A stretch of DNA of 64,000 nucleotides from Humulus lupulus. Lineage: Eukaryota > Streptophyta > Magnoliopsida > Rosales > Cannabaceae. The translations under genes were made by a program, and so were the position numbers. The first letter of the stretch is position 1; every line of letters begins with the position of its first letter. The notes under the pieces were generated by a model that ran no database searches, was not told the origin of the DNA, and saw nothing but the letters and a program-made list of their open reading frames with translations. This document shows, piece by piece, positions 1 to 11,750 of the stretch. Location: assembly GCF_963169125.1 (NCBI RefSeq), contig NC_084795.1, positions 255,993,042-256,057,041 of the forward strand, in the 5' to 3' direction.

Positions 1-1950
1 TAGGAAGCTTAGGTGGGAATACTGGGGAATTTTATCATTTTGCCCTCGGGGACGTTTCCGACACCCCGAGCCTCGATTGACTTAATTACCTAAGGATAGA
101 CAAAGTAGAAACTCAGAACTTGTTGGAAACAAAGGAACCGACCTTCACTCTTTCTTCCTTTCTCTCTCAAATAAAACTACAGAAAACTTAAGGAAAACTC
201 AGCTGAAAATCAGTGGATTGAGCTGGAGTTTTGAAGGATTAGTCTAGTGTTCAGCTAAGGGGTTCAACCAGGATTAAGGTAAGTCATAAGCTTTGTGCAT
301 GGTGATTAATTTTATGATTATGGCTGGGTTTTGAGGTGTTTATGGATTTTGATATTGAAGGATTGAATTGAAGCTGAAACCTAGAAGTTAGCTCATAAAT
401 CTTTAAGAAAGTTGGTTCATCAAAGAAGGTAAGCTCCAATTCATGATTTAGTGTTTGAATTCTAATTTTTTTTTGGCTGGTTTAGTTGTTTTGAAGCTTT
501 TGGGTTTCAGAGATTAAAGTGAGATTTTGATGAGTTTCTAGGATGGGTTTTCGATGGATTATGTTGCTGGAGTCATGTTAGAAGTTTTATGATAATTGAA
601 TTGTGGAATTAGGATAGTTTTGGATGGTTTTGAGTGAGGTTTGAGAGTAAAAAATGGAGGTTTTTCTGGGTTCTAAGGGGTCGGGCCGCGACATAGTTCT
701 TGGTGAGCCGCGACCCTCTGAAGCGGAAGTGTGCTGAGGAAGGAGGGTGGGCCGTGGCATAGGGCTAGTAGGGCCGTGACCCGTGTCTGGTTCTGAGCCT
801 AGATGGGCTCTGTTTGGGGGCTATGCCGCATCATGGGAGGATTGAGCTGCGACCCTTAAGGGAATTTGGGGTTTTGGCATTTTAAACATGGGAATTTAAC
901 GTAGGGTGCTCGGGATCGAATCTAATACAATGCTTGGTGGATTTCGATGTTTTAGAGACTAGAACCTTATTTAGAAGCCCTTTTACAATTATTAATGGTA
1001 TCCCTTATCTTGGTTGCAACTAGGTTTAAGCTAGGGGCTCAGGAAACGGATCGTGCTCAAGAGACATCTCGCATAACCAATATATTTAAAAACTAAAGGT
1101 AAGAAAACTGCACCCGGTTGTGGATTTATAATGGGACTAAGGGTTCCCTGTTTTGTATGCTTTATAGAGGATGGTATTATGCCATGTAAGTAGTAGACAA
1201 ATGACCTAAGAGTGTCGGAGTTTACACTAGCGCATAGGGCGCGACTCGGCCACTGGTAGCTGAGGACAACTTACTATGCATTGAGCTCGGTTTAAGCGGG
1301 CCGGAGTCAGTAGGGTAAATAGAGGGTGTGACCTAAGGGTGTCGACCCTATTTATTGTGTAATCTAGTTGTTGTGGTTGATTGTTGAATACGACATGCTG
1401 AATGGCTAAGTGTTAGATTGTGAATTCATGTTTATGCCAATGAGTTATATGTTTATTAGGAATTGCTAAACGTTTAAACATGCTTAAAGAGTTTATGATT
1501 ATTATCAGCACTTGTGTTATGATATTATGTTTTCTTGCTGGGCCTTGGCTCACGGGTGCTTCATGATGCAGGTAAAGGCAAGGGCAAGCTTGATCAGCCC
1601 TGATTTGGAGAGCTCTGGGAGCAGAATGTACATGAACAGCTGCTCACCCGCCACGGTTGAGGGGAGACAGGGACAGGAGAACCATAAACATCTGTTTTGC
1701 CTTTAGAATGGCTAGTGGTTGTTTGTGCTCAGGAAATTTTGTAAACCGACTTTTGAACGCTGTTCCTTTTGGGATCCCATGTATGTAAAAATGTTTAGTT
1801 ATATGAAAAGTATCTTTTGAGACCAAAACCTTTTAACCCTAGCGCATTAATGATTTTAGCAAACACATTTTTAACTAAATGACTTGATTAGCAAGTCCTG
1901 CACCTTTATAAGTACACAGTGTAGCGGTCTTGGCCATCCAGGGCGTTACA
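1..1950 (+). mobile_element. Ty3/gypsy LTR, 3' part, cut by window edge
   Basis: The stretch ends in GGGCGTTACA and is collinear with the solo LTR at 31078-33753. Shared landmarks are a pair of GC-rich GCCGCGAC motifs (about 680-850), a GGTAAGAAAACTGCACCC block near 1100, a TTTTCTTGCTGGGC block near 1530 and the block around 1640 with GCTGCTCACCCGCCACGG. It carries no coding region; the small open frames are chance. Its left end lies outside the window, so it could be a solo LTR or the 3' LTR of a longer element. The 5 bases after it, GTAAA, are the candidate TSD. Confidence 0.8.
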
Positions 1951-2423
1951 GTAAACTTCCCCAATATTCCCTCCTAAGCTTTCTAACCTCAAATATATCT
2001 CCAATTATTTATTTCCATAACCCAAATAACCATCTAATACCCAAAATACCCCCCCCCCCTTCACTCGCCCCGAGTCAAATATTGGGTCCCTTTGTGACTT
2101 TCTCGCTAACTGGCTCCCTAGGATCGCCTCAAGTCTCATGCTACAGATACATCCACATAATAATGTGGTCTTCACAATTATAACATATAATCACATTTAT
2201 GCCCACAACAGGCTAAAATTATAAATATACCCCTTTAAGCTAAACAGGGCCTACATGCATACTAATACTCTTGGACATGCATTTTATGTATCCATATAAT
2301 CATATAAGCATGCTTATCACAGAATCATGCATTAAATATTTAATTCACACATAAACCCATTATGCCCTCCCGACATACTAATCAAGGCCCTTAAGCCTTA
2401 TTAGTGATTTTTGGGTCGTTACA
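1951..2423 (-). mobile_element. Ty3/gypsy LTR end in the opposite orientation
   Basis: This AT-rich stretch resembles the right-hand ends of the minus-strand LTRs at 7502-9774 and 14817-17118. It shares the order ATATATCTCC, ACATGCAT, a run of 'aattcacataaac' type, 'atgccctcc', 'tactaat', and the terminal CGTTACA. It looks like the distal part of a minus-strand LTR into which the plus-strand LTR before it was inserted. A run of ten or more C residues sits near 2050. Confidence 0.6.
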
Positions 2424-2765
2424 AAAGATAATGTAAGAACTTCTTCTATGTGGACTTAGAGGTGGTTCCGCCTCTTATGGGAATTAAAGTTTCTCCCCGG
2501 AAATTTCATGAAGAGATGAGCACATGGCCATGATAGTGCTAAGCGAGAAAGTGGGAAAACAAAAGATGTGTAGATGTGTGAGGTGTGAGGTGTCTGCGGT
2601 TTTATCATATGGAATACTTGGTTCAAGCTTTTAAGCAACTAATGATTTCGATAGGACTTTGTGGTATTTTCACTAAGGTAAAGTTCAAATGGAAATGTAC
2701 TTTATTTTATGCACCAAAATTGTTTTAAGCTAGAGAATGAGGCTTGTATTTAACCAATTGGGGGA
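2424..2765 (+). mobile_element. 3' end of a Ty1/copia-like internal region with polypurine tract
   Basis: No reading frame survives. The segment ends in a purine-rich tract (about 2754-2765, CAATTGGGGGAT) directly before an LTR-like start TGTTATGATT, the expected layout at a copia 3' LTR. The coding part that should lie upstream was not found. Assignment rests on this layout and on the LTR pair that follows. Confidence 0.4.
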
Positions 2766-3640
2766 TTGTTATGATTGGTTAAATACAAAAAGATAAGTGC
2801 TATAATACAAACACAGTGAAGAAGTGAAATTTGAATTTCAATTGTAGGCACTTTGAAAATATATTTTTGGGTCCAAAGTGATGCATGGATGTATCTAAGG
2901 GTCCCCAAAAAATTTGGTAGCATTTGAAATATTTTAGGACCTTTGGAGGGGGCCAAAAAAAAAAAGGGTGGCGATGTGTCGCTACCCAAGTGGCGTAGCA
3001 TCGCCTGATGCTTAGGGTTTTTTTGAAACTCTAGCCGGCAATGCTTCGCCTACATGTAGACGACACGTCGCCTATTGGAGTACGTACAAGTTACGTAAAT
3101 TGCTCTATATGATGTGTTTCATAAGTCTAATCCTATCTGTTAAACCTAATGATGATGCCTACTCTATATAAGGATCAAAATAGCGTTTTGGAAGACTTGA
3201 TCACTCTCTCCAATTTCTCTCTAACCTCTATCTCTCTTTCTCTCTAGCTCCAAGAATCTCAAGTTTTCTCGAAGAACTCATAAAGAAAGTACTTGACGTT
3301 GTGAGTTGAAGGCTTGTTTAATCTCAATCCTCATTTCCTCCTTGAAAAATACCTCAAGCATCAATGGTGCCTAGAAAATAGAGTATTAGGACAGTGTTAA
3401 GAAACTTGTATAAGCCTTGGAATTATTTTTTGCTTTTGTTCTAAGGAATTGCTCAAAGTGGTGGTTCTACAAGGGTTTTCAAGGTTGGAGAATATCATTC
3501 ACCAACTTGGGTTTGCATAATCCTTCTCAATCTTTATTTAGTCTCCATCAATCCAATTTTTGTGTAGATTCTAAATTTAGAGGTGATATTATCTCACTCT
3601 CTCACTCTCTTTTTCTTCTTCTTGCTACTGCAACTTTTGG
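2766..3640 (+). mobile_element. Copia-like LTR, copy A
   Basis: This starts TGTTATGATTGGTTAAATAC and shares its order of blocks with the sequence at 4301-5069: a 'gaaatttga' block, 'tttttgggtc.aaagtg', 'gtatctaag..tc.ccaaaaa', repeated TCGCCT words, 'tataa..gg' TATA-like stretch near 3165, CTCTCT-rich leader and 'aaagtggtgg' near the end. The two copies are strongly diverged. The right boundary is uncertain. Confidence 0.5.
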
Positions 3641-4300
3641 TTAGTCGTTGGGTGTGACAAGGTGGGTTGGCCTTTGGGTCCGACAGGGAATCAATATCGA
3701 TGTTGGGTGGGCCATTGGGGGTGATGGAGAAGAGAAATTAAAGCTGCTCTCGGCATGAGTGCGGTGGGATGGTTGTGTGTGGGCTGAGGATTAGCTTGAT
3801 GGACAGTGGTGGGCACTGTAGCGATGACATCTTCTTGTGATAATCTGGGTTGATTTTATGTCTGAGTTAAAGATATATGGGTATGATTTAGAGTTTAGGG
3901 TTATATTTGGAGTCAAATTTTTTGATCTAATGGAAGATGATGAAGAAGAAGAAAAATGTGAAAAACAAAAATTGTTTATTTGTTTTTTTCCCATTAATTA
4001 ATTATTTTTAAAAGGTTTTTCATTTTTAATTTTGTTTATTATCACTTAATTTTTATATATTAAAAATTATTTTTATTTTTTTATATGTTAAAGCAACTTT
4101 TTTTTATCAATTTTTAAAAGTAATTATGAAACTAACAAATAAATATGTGATACCTACACAATTATAGTTTCACGTTATCAAGTTTAACACTGTTAAGTGT
4201 ATGTAGTATCAAAATTAGTGTTTTATGGTGCTTGGGTAGTTTTTTTGTAAAAAAAAGAACTCGATTATAATGTAACACACTTGAAAAATATGGTAGTTTC
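3641..4300. other. Non-coding stretch between two copia-like LTR copies
   Basis: A G-rich part (3650-3800) is followed by a strongly AT-rich part (3960-4150). I see no gene, RNA or clear repeat. Confidence 0.5.
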
Positions 4301-5069
4301 TGTTAGGATTTGTTAAAATACAAAACTCTTAACAATTTCACATAATAGAGATGTGAAATTTGAGTTTGAGTTGTAGTCATTTAGAACTCGTCTTTTTGGG
4401 TCTAAAGTGGTACAATGAGGTATCTAAGCATCTCCAAAAAGTTTTTCAGCATTTGGAGGTGTTTAATATTACTTTTGGAGAAGTTGACTAGACTTGGAGG
4501 CGACACGCTGTGCCTAGTTTTCAGGCTTAAGGAAAACATGCCAGGTGACATGTCGCCTGCTATAGGGAACATATCGCCTGCCAAACAACACATCGTCTGT
4601 CTGTTCTGGACAGTGTCGATTTTTTGCTCCAAATAATGTGTTTAAAACCTTTGATTATTGGTTAGACTTAATGACAGTGCCCTAACTATAAAAAGGGTCA
4701 TTTAGAGTTGTGAGTCCTGGATCACACTTCTCAACTCTCTCTAGCTCTTCAGATTATAAATTTTCTCAACAAAATTCATCAAAAAATTGCTTACCTTGTA
4801 AATTTCAAAAGTTTGTTCAATCCTAATTCTCTTTCCTTTTAGAGAAGGCCTTAAGCATTTACCAAGGGCTATGAAAATAGAGAATTTGGACAATAATATT
4901 CTTCATGTATAAGCCATTTTGGTGTTCTCCCCCAAATTTTGGTGTTCTACGACATAGTGTTGTTTGGTTTTCGGTTTTTGATTTCCCCTTTGTTTATTTG
5001 ATTATTATTTAGGTTCATTGGATTATATTTTTCATTTAGAATCTTTCTAAAGTGGTGGTGTACCCAACA
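4301..5069 (+). mobile_element. Copia-like LTR, copy B
   Basis: Starts TGTTAGGATT and ends near ACCCAACA (5069). It is the related partner of the copy at 2766-3640. A TATA-like CTATAAAAAGG lies at about 4688. It is followed by a leader and a gag-like start, so it fits a 5' LTR. The two copies are too diverged to be the two ends of one recent insertion. Confidence 0.45.
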
Positions 5070-5112
5070 TCTACGTTCTCCAATTGTTCATGATTTTGTG
5101 ACTCATATCACC

Positions 5113-5178
5113 ATGGATGAGTCTTCTTCAATGTCAACTTTGAAATTCTTGACTCAAGATTGTAAGATCCTAAATTGA
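5113..5178 (+). pseudogene. Start of a copia-type gag, stopped after 21 codons
   Basis: A good ATG in ACCATGG context opens a short frame beginning MDESSS with a Leu/Phe-rich continuation, which then meets TGA. Its place just behind an LTR-like segment and leader suggests the N-terminus of a retrotransposon gag. Nothing recognisable continues downstream. Confidence 0.35.
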
Positions 5179-6483
5179 CATCTCTTTAATAGTGACACTT
5201 TCTGCCAAAAGTGATGAATTTGATTTGATTCTTAGAACTGGCAAATCTGATGAATAAGATTAGGTTTCCCTGTATTGTGTCTTTTGCGTTTTTATTATTT
5301 GTGAATTATATAATGTGAGTAATAAAATGGAGGCATGTTATTTTTATAAGAATATTTAATTAATAAAATGTTTTTTACTCATTCATTAAATAAATATCTT
5401 GGTTTCATTTCATGGAAGTACTTTTTTGGGTAAGTTCCGATAAAATAAAAATTTGTTTCCTTATTTGTTTCATACAGATCACATTGAGACCTTTAAGGAT
5501 AATATCCTTGTGTGATCTCGGTCAGCTGGTTAATAAAACAAGATAATTATTTATTTATTTTCTATTTTATAATTGATTTTATGTTTGTTTTTTTCACTCA
5601 AAATAATATAATTAATATATGTTTGATTTTGTCTATTTTTTTATTATGTTCATCAATCTCGTTTATTGTAGGAATAAAATAGTGGAACGTACTTGAACAC
5701 AATCGTGTACTGGTTCCTTTTCAATCTATCTAGAAATGAGTAATTTGTGATTTGTCAAGATTGATTTTCACAGCTGAACAAATCCTCCCTGAATTAAGGG
5801 AAGATAATTTTTTTTTATCTTTAATGTGCATGATCTCCACCCTTAGTTGGTCGATTTATACAACTATAAAATGAGAACTCTCAAGCATTTTAAAACACAA
5901 CTCTGGGAGAATATTGAATTGTACTTTTGTTGCAAACAAAAGTATGTTTTTTATTTGAGAGTGATTTATGTATGTGAGACTGATTGTAGCATCTTAGTCT
6001 ACTGGATAGTTGAGCTACATTGCACGTTGTGCTTTTTCTATTAAGTGTTCTTCGAGAGAAGAACTTGAAAGACTTGTTTCGGGAGGATTCAAGCAGAAAC
6101 TTCAGGAGAAGTTTGATACCACAACATTTAAGGGAGTTCAAGTGTTGGAGGTGCAGAAACGATAATTAGAAGACGATACTCAAGCTTATGACAATAGAAT
6201 AGAGGGAGTGTATCTTTGCATAAGACGATTGTATTTTGTACCATTGATCTCTTATTGATCATGTTTCTTCTCTGGGCATGGCCCCATGGATTGGGAAACC
6301 AAACCATGTAAAAATCTAACGTGTCATTTAATTTTTCAGTACTTTACGTTTTTAGCATTTAGTACTATGTAAACCATATAATTAATCAACTTATTTAAGA
6401 CCGATCAAATTATTTAATCAACCAAGTTTTTGCATTTCCGCTTTAAGTAAAAAGTTGTTGATTTTAACACCCAACAACACGTT
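5179..6483 (+). mobile_element. Degenerate repeat sequence, copia LTR-like near its end
   Basis: Mostly AT-rich with no supported gene. The part from about 6230 to 6478, with CTCTTATTGATC, CTCTGGGCATGGCCCC and AACCATGTAAAAATC words and ending CACCCAACA, has the look of a copia R-U5 region and lies directly before a copia gag fragment. The rest (5179-6229) shows nothing I can assign. Confidence 0.4.
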
Positions 6484-6637
6484 AAAAATGAAAATTGCAA
6501 AGATTTTGTAAATCTCGATAGGTTTGATTAAACCGACTTTGTGAGATGGAAAGGCAAGATAATGTTCCTCCTCACAACCCTAAAGGTGTACTATATTTTG
6601 GATAAGGATTTAAAGGCCCTAGGTCCACCCAAGGTGT
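6484..6637 (+). pseudogene. Ty1/copia gag fragment
   Basis: Read from 6484, the frame carries the copia gag signature: aspartate-phenylalanine, one in-frame TAA, then TDFVRWKGKIMFLLT and LKVYYIL. Gag is the structural protein that packages retrotransposon RNA. Only about 50 codons remain, with one internal stop. The fragment runs directly into an LTR-like start (TGTTGGGG at 6635), so the rest of gag-pol was deleted or this is a recombination joint. Confidence 0.65.
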
Positions 6638-7203
6638 TGGGGTTTTATGCCCTTTGTAAAACTAATTTTCTATGTAACCTTATTTCATTATCAATAAAGA
6701 ATGGAAATTAATTTTAATTTATCAATCACATTTCTCACTTTTTTATTTACATGATTATTTGTTTAATATAAACATCTATTAAATCCTGAACATATGGGTG
6801 GATTATAATTGTGGTTATATGTTCTAAAGCATTAGTCCTATGATTAAGTTAGTGCACACAATTTACATTAAAGTGTTAATCAACAATATAATCTACTTAC
6901 ACAATCTGGTGTGATGTCCTATCCAGGACATTAACCAAATAGATAAGATCAGATTAATTTTGTTACATCGGACTGGACCGATATTGATTATAGACAGATA
7001 AGTAAAGTACGTTATTATCTAATCTAGTCATATCATAAAGTTGACCATAGGTCAATTCAATCCCAATTCTGAGTGATTAATATTCCACTAATTATATTAT
7101 TCAAGTCCTTATATTTGTTCGTTACCAGCTTACCCTACGAACTAGCCCATACTTACATATTGGGAACTTGGTATTATAATTGAATGAGAGTATTTATCAT
7201 AGA
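6635..7203 (+). mobile_element. Long copia-like LTR, first segment
   Basis: It begins TGTTGGGGTTTTATGCCC, and a 'cattatcaataaag' block follows. The sequence continues logically at 17124 after the Ty3 insertion and again at 21409 after a second insertion. The last five bases (7199-7203, ATAGA) are the left copy of the TSD of the Ty3 complex. Confidence 0.5.
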
Positions 7204-7291
7204 TGTAACGCCCTGGTTACCCCAAGACAGTGACGGTGATCCATGAATTCAACTCGCTACCCGAGTCCTTTGGTTAAAAACGTGCTTCTAG
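7204..7291 (-). mobile_element. 88-bp terminal LTR fragment
   Basis: This matches the first 88 bases (plus-strand view) of the LTR at 7502, with a handful of substitutions. It stops at CTTCTAG and joins the internal sequence GCACACAG. Both parents carry TAG at this point (LTR TAG-GTG, internal TTTAG-CACAC), so the joint has 3-bp microhomology. Confidence 0.85.
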
Positions 7292-7501
7292 CACACAGTT
7301 GTTGAGGATACAATATTCAGGGCATAGGTTTAACATGGTGTCTCATGTATATAGGTAAGGCATATATACTATATTTAAGCAGTTATACATATAACTACAT
7401 AAATAGTTACCAAACCATGAGTCGAGCTTGAGTTCAGTGATGAGTGTACATGCCCAGCCAGTCTACAGGAACCATAACCTTGGCACACTCTCATACCAAG
7501 T
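7292..7501 (-). mobile_element. Second copy of the primer-binding-site region
   Basis: About 210 bp align with 14610-14816, the leader of the main element, at roughly 95% by eye. In minus orientation it begins with TTGGTATGAGAG, a slightly altered version of the initiator-Met tRNA complement (TGGTATCAGAGC). It belongs to a second, otherwise deleted unit. Confidence 0.85.
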
Positions 7502-9774
7502 TGTAACGCCCTGGTTACCCCAAGACAGTTACGGTGAACCGTGAATTTAACTCGCTACCCGAGTCCTTTGGTTAAAAACGTGCTTCTAGGTGTTATTAAC
7601 AGGTCAAGGTGGAAAACCAATCAAAAGGAAATGGTATATTTTATTTAAAACATAAAACTATTCATGGGCCCATCAAAATGTTTACAAGTTATTTACAACT
7701 CAAAATGGTCATTACTGTTTCAAATATACAAACGCGCCGACTTAAGCGGCAAAAATAGGGTAAACCCCCTAGTTCCTCTGAGAACTCCTTGGCCGTGGTG
7801 GTCAAGCGGCCGCATATGTACACAACACCGCCTAAGCTCTCCACTCAAGGCTGGGTGAGCTTCTATTTCCCTTTACTTTCACCACATAGCTTCCATGAGC
7901 CAAAGCCCAGCAAGAAAACACAATATAGCATGAATATAATATCAACAATGATCATAATAATCATTCAGGACTTTCAATCCAAAACATATGAGTGACAGTT
8001 GAAAAGTCACTAAGGTGGGTTCTGTTCCCTCTAGCCATGTGACGATAGGGTCACCGGGGCTTTACAAATAAGTGATCCTTTCACTAGCTTATCAAGATAG
8101 GTGCTTGATGAACTAGTCACCAATATAACCTACTGCATGACCATAGAGTCACAACCGTGGGATTCCGCTCCCTAGCCATGTGACAAGCAGTCACCTAGGC
8201 CTTAGGCCTTGGCTCTGAGTAACTAATCCTAGACTAGTCAAGCGCTTATAAGTTTCATCGACCTTAGGGTCGGTCCAGCATTAGTGCTCCTAGAGTCATT
8301 CAACACTGATATCGATTAGATCTAATCTTTTATCGGCCCTGCGATCAGGACGCTTATGCCATTTCTGACTCTTAGGTCAGTAATACGCGACCAGTGCCAT
8401 CCCTGACTAATCAGTGCCATCCCTGACTAATCAGTGCCATACACAAGTAAGAAATCTCTGCTAAGTAGTTAATGTGCAATCAATGTCCACATTTAACTAC
8501 CAACATGCCTCAACAACAATCATGTGTGTCATATACACAGGGTGCAGTTTTCTTACCTCTAATTCGAGCGAGAGTTAATATAAGAACGACCCTTGAGAAC
8601 AATCAACCTTTAAGTTCCTTAGCGGTCACCTAGTCATAACCAAATATGGGATACCATCAATAAATTGAATAACAAAGGTTCCCAAACCAAGATCTAGCCT
8701 TCGGGACATCAAACCCCACTAATCCGGGTAGTAGGAACAATCCCGAGGCCTAAAACCAAGTTCCCGAGATCAAAACATTCAAACGGCCCCAAAACCCTGC
8801 TTGAGCCGCGGCCCTAGAAGCTTGAGACACAACCCCCAGCCACACCAGGAGCAAGGGCCGCGGCGCCCAAGAACAGGGCCGCGACCCCTACCCAGAAACC
8901 AGCAATAAACTCGATTTTCTTCATCCTAAACCTCCCAAAAACATACCTAAACACTTCCAAATCCAAAAATCAAAGTTCCCAAACATCCCAATGATCCAAA
9001 ATCATCATATCCCGAGGCTCAAACGAATCAAAATCTCAACGATTCACAAAATCCAATTCAAAGCTTAGAAATTCTAAAAGCTCAAAACTTAAAACTTAGA
9101 TTACCTTTGATTGGGTTGTTTCTCGTTAAATCCTTCGGTCAAGAAGCGTCTAATCTTTCCTAGGATCGCTATGCCTCGATCCTCGCTTGATTCTGACTCC
9201 TAGAACTCAAGATTTCTTCGAAATTTCCTTGAACGGTAAAAGGAACTAATGGGAAGAGAGAAAGTGTTTTCTAACGTACGGTTCTACCTGACGAGCTACT
9301 TCAAGCTTAAGTAACCTCAAATAAAACCTAGAGCTTGGGGTCCCAAAAATACCCCCGGGAACATAATAGTCAAAACTCCCATAAATTCCTCCTGATCTCA
9401 ATAATTCCCAATTTATCATCAAATAACATTCTCATTACTCAATATCCCAATAAATGACCCCGTTATGACAAAACCGCTAATTTGCAATATCAGACCATCT
9501 CATGCCAAATAGCTCGAATATATCTCCATAATAATGAGATCTCATCCACAAATCACCATATGCACCAAAATACACAAATATGCCTTCGACGGGCCAAATT
9601 ATCAAAATACCCTAATAACCAAATGTGGACCCACATGCATGCATTTAACATCATATCATAATACAATTCACATAAACATGCATATAATCATTTAATGGCA
9701 TAATTAAACAATTATGGCCCTCCCAGCCTACTAATTCAGCCATTAAACCACATTAGGGATTTCAAGGCATTACA
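7502..9774 (-). mobile_element. Chromovirus LTR (3' LTR of the main unit)
   Basis: 2273 bp with TG...CA ends (TGTAACGCC to GGCATTACA). It is collinear with the LTR at 14817-17118, which has an extra segment of about 50 bp near 16155-16205. It contains GGGCCGCGGCG-type GC-rich words near 8810-8890 and a short tandem of 'cagtgccatccctgactaat' near 8395-8440. A polypurine tract (minus AAGGAGGGGATAA) abuts at 9775-9790. Confidence 0.9.
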
Positions 9775-9790
9775 GTTATCCCCTCCTTAC
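9775..9790 (-). other. Polypurine tract of the chromovirus
   Basis: On the minus strand the purine-rich AGGAGGGGATAA lies immediately upstream of the LTR start TGTAATGCC. It is where plus-strand DNA synthesis is primed in reverse transcription. Confidence 0.75.
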
Positions 9791-9810
9791 AGGAATTTCG
9801 TCCTCGAAAT

Positions 9811-10242
9811 TTACCTGAACAGCTCGGGATACTGACTCTGCGTATCTGACTCCAGTTCCCAGGTCGCTTCCTCGACCTTGCTGTTCCTCCACAATACCTT
9901 AACCAAAGGTATCGTCTTACTCCTAAGGACCTTATCATTTCTGTCAAGTATCTGGACTGGTTGTTCCTCAAAGGAAAGATCTGCCTCAAGCTCCAGATCT
10001 TCATAACTCAAAATAAGATTCACATCAGATACATACCTCCAAAGAGCTGAAACATGAAACACATTATGCACGACTGACAACGCCGGTGACAAAACCAACC
10101 TGTAAGCCACCTGTCCAATCCTCTCCAGGATCTCAAATGGACCTACAAACCTAGGGCTCAGCTTGCCCTTCTTCCCAAACCTTCTCACCCGTTTCCATGG
10201 TGAGACTCTAAGGAAGACGTAGTCTCCCACTTGGAACTCCAT
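9811..10242 (-). pseudogene. Integrase C-terminal part with chromodomain
   Basis: A 143-residue frame starts with a [14 protein letters not shown] block (integrase GPY/F-type region with GPFEILERIG) and ends in a chromodomain-like segment around residues 92-140: PVQILDR, then IPLVKVLWRN and EEATWELE. Chromodomains in chromovirus integrases are thought to guide insertion to particular chromatin. The frame differs from that of the preceding integrase core, so a frameshift near 10190-10240 separates them. The C-terminal end looks complete. Confidence 0.85.
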
Positions 10243-11747
10243 ATTCCTACGCTTGGATCTGCATAGCTCTTCTGTCTACTTTGAGAAGCGAGCATCCGAG
10301 CTCTAATCTTCTCAATGGCCTCACTGGTCCTCTGAACTACCTTAGGACCCAAGTATCTCCTTTCACCTGTCTCATCCCAATGAATGAGAGATATGCACTT
10401 CCTACCATACATCATCTCATAAGGTGCAACTCCAATGGTAGATTGATAATTGTTGTTGTAGGAAAACTCTATTACAGGTAGATACTTACTCCAAGATCCC
10501 CCAAAGTCCAGCACACATGCCCGCGGCATGTCTTCCAGTATCTTAATCATCCTCTCAGATTTCCCATCTGTCTGAGGATGAAAAGCAGTACTGAACTTCA
10601 ATTGTGTCCCCATGGCCTTCTGTAAACTCCCCCAGAACTTAGAAGTAAAAGTGGGGTCTCGATCTAACACGATCGAACTCAGTGCTCCATGGAGGCACAC
10701 GATCTCTGTCACATAGAGATCTGCATACTGATCAACTGTATATGTAGTCCTCTCTGGCAAGAAGTGAGCTGACTTGGTGTAGCGATCCACTATCACCCAA
10801 TTCGAATGATGCTGACTAACAGTTTTGGGTAAGCCCACCACGAAATCCATCGTGATGTCCTCCCACTTCCACTCTGGGATACCCAGAGGCTGCAATAATC
10901 CTGCCGGCCTCTGATGCTCAACTTTGACCTGTTCACATGTCAAGCACTTAGCCACATATTTCACTACATCTATCTTCATCCCCGGCCACCAGTACAACGA
11001 TCTCACATCCTGATACATCTTCGTGGTGCCTGGATGAAAAGAGTAAGGTGTAGAATGAGATTCATCCAGAATCTCTCGCCTCAAAGTAGTATCTAACAAA
11101 ACACATATCCGCCCATTGTACCTCAACAAGCCTAACTCAGACACTGTATAATCTCTGGATGCTCCAGCCAAAACATCCTCTCTGATCTTGATCAGCTGTG
11201 GATCACTCAACTGACCCTCCTTGATTCTCTCCAACAGTGTAGACTGTAGCGTAATATTAGCCAACTGGCCCACCAGCAACTCTATACCAGCTCTGGTCAT
11301 ATCATCTGCTAACTCTCTAGCTATTAGCCTCGCACCATAAATCTGTCCTGGACCCTTCCGGCTTAAAGCATCAGCTACCACGTTGGCCTTTCCTGGATGA
11401 TACAAAATCTCATATTCATAATCTTTTACTAACTCCAGCCAACGCCTTTGTCTCATATTCAAGTCTTTCTGAGTGAAGAAGTATTTCAGGCTCTTGTGGT
11501 CTATATGGATCTCATACTTCTCTCCATAAAAATAATGCCTCCATATCTTTAAAGCAAAGACCACAGCCACCAACTCCAAATCATGAGTGGGATATCTCTT
11601 TTCATACTCCTTCAACTGACGAGAGGCATAAGCAATTACCTTTCCTGATTGCATCAGAACACAGCCCAAACCCTGATGAGAAGCATCGCAATAAATCACA
11701 AACTTCTCCTGATCTGTTGGAAGACTCAGAATCAGAGCTGTAATCAA
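10185..11747 (-). pseudogene. RNase H and integrase core of Ty3 pol
   Basis: A 520-codon open stretch. Residues 1-130 are the Ty3 RNase H ([37 protein letters not shown], then IHIDHKSL). Residues 225-275 hold the zinc-binding HHCC region ([12 protein letters not shown] to CLTCEQVK). The catalytic core follows, with [18 protein letters not shown] and SERM providing the D, D and E. The amino end follows an in-frame stop at 11748-11753, and the C-terminal end runs out of frame. RNase H degrades the RNA template; integrase joins the DNA copy to the chromosome. Confidence 0.9.
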
Positions 11748-11750
11748 TCT

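Noticed and set aside
7789..7995. Plus-strand frame found again, nearly identical, at 15104-15310
   Set aside because: It is repeated because both copies lie in the two LTRs; it is opposite to the element's sense and has no start context or known domain.
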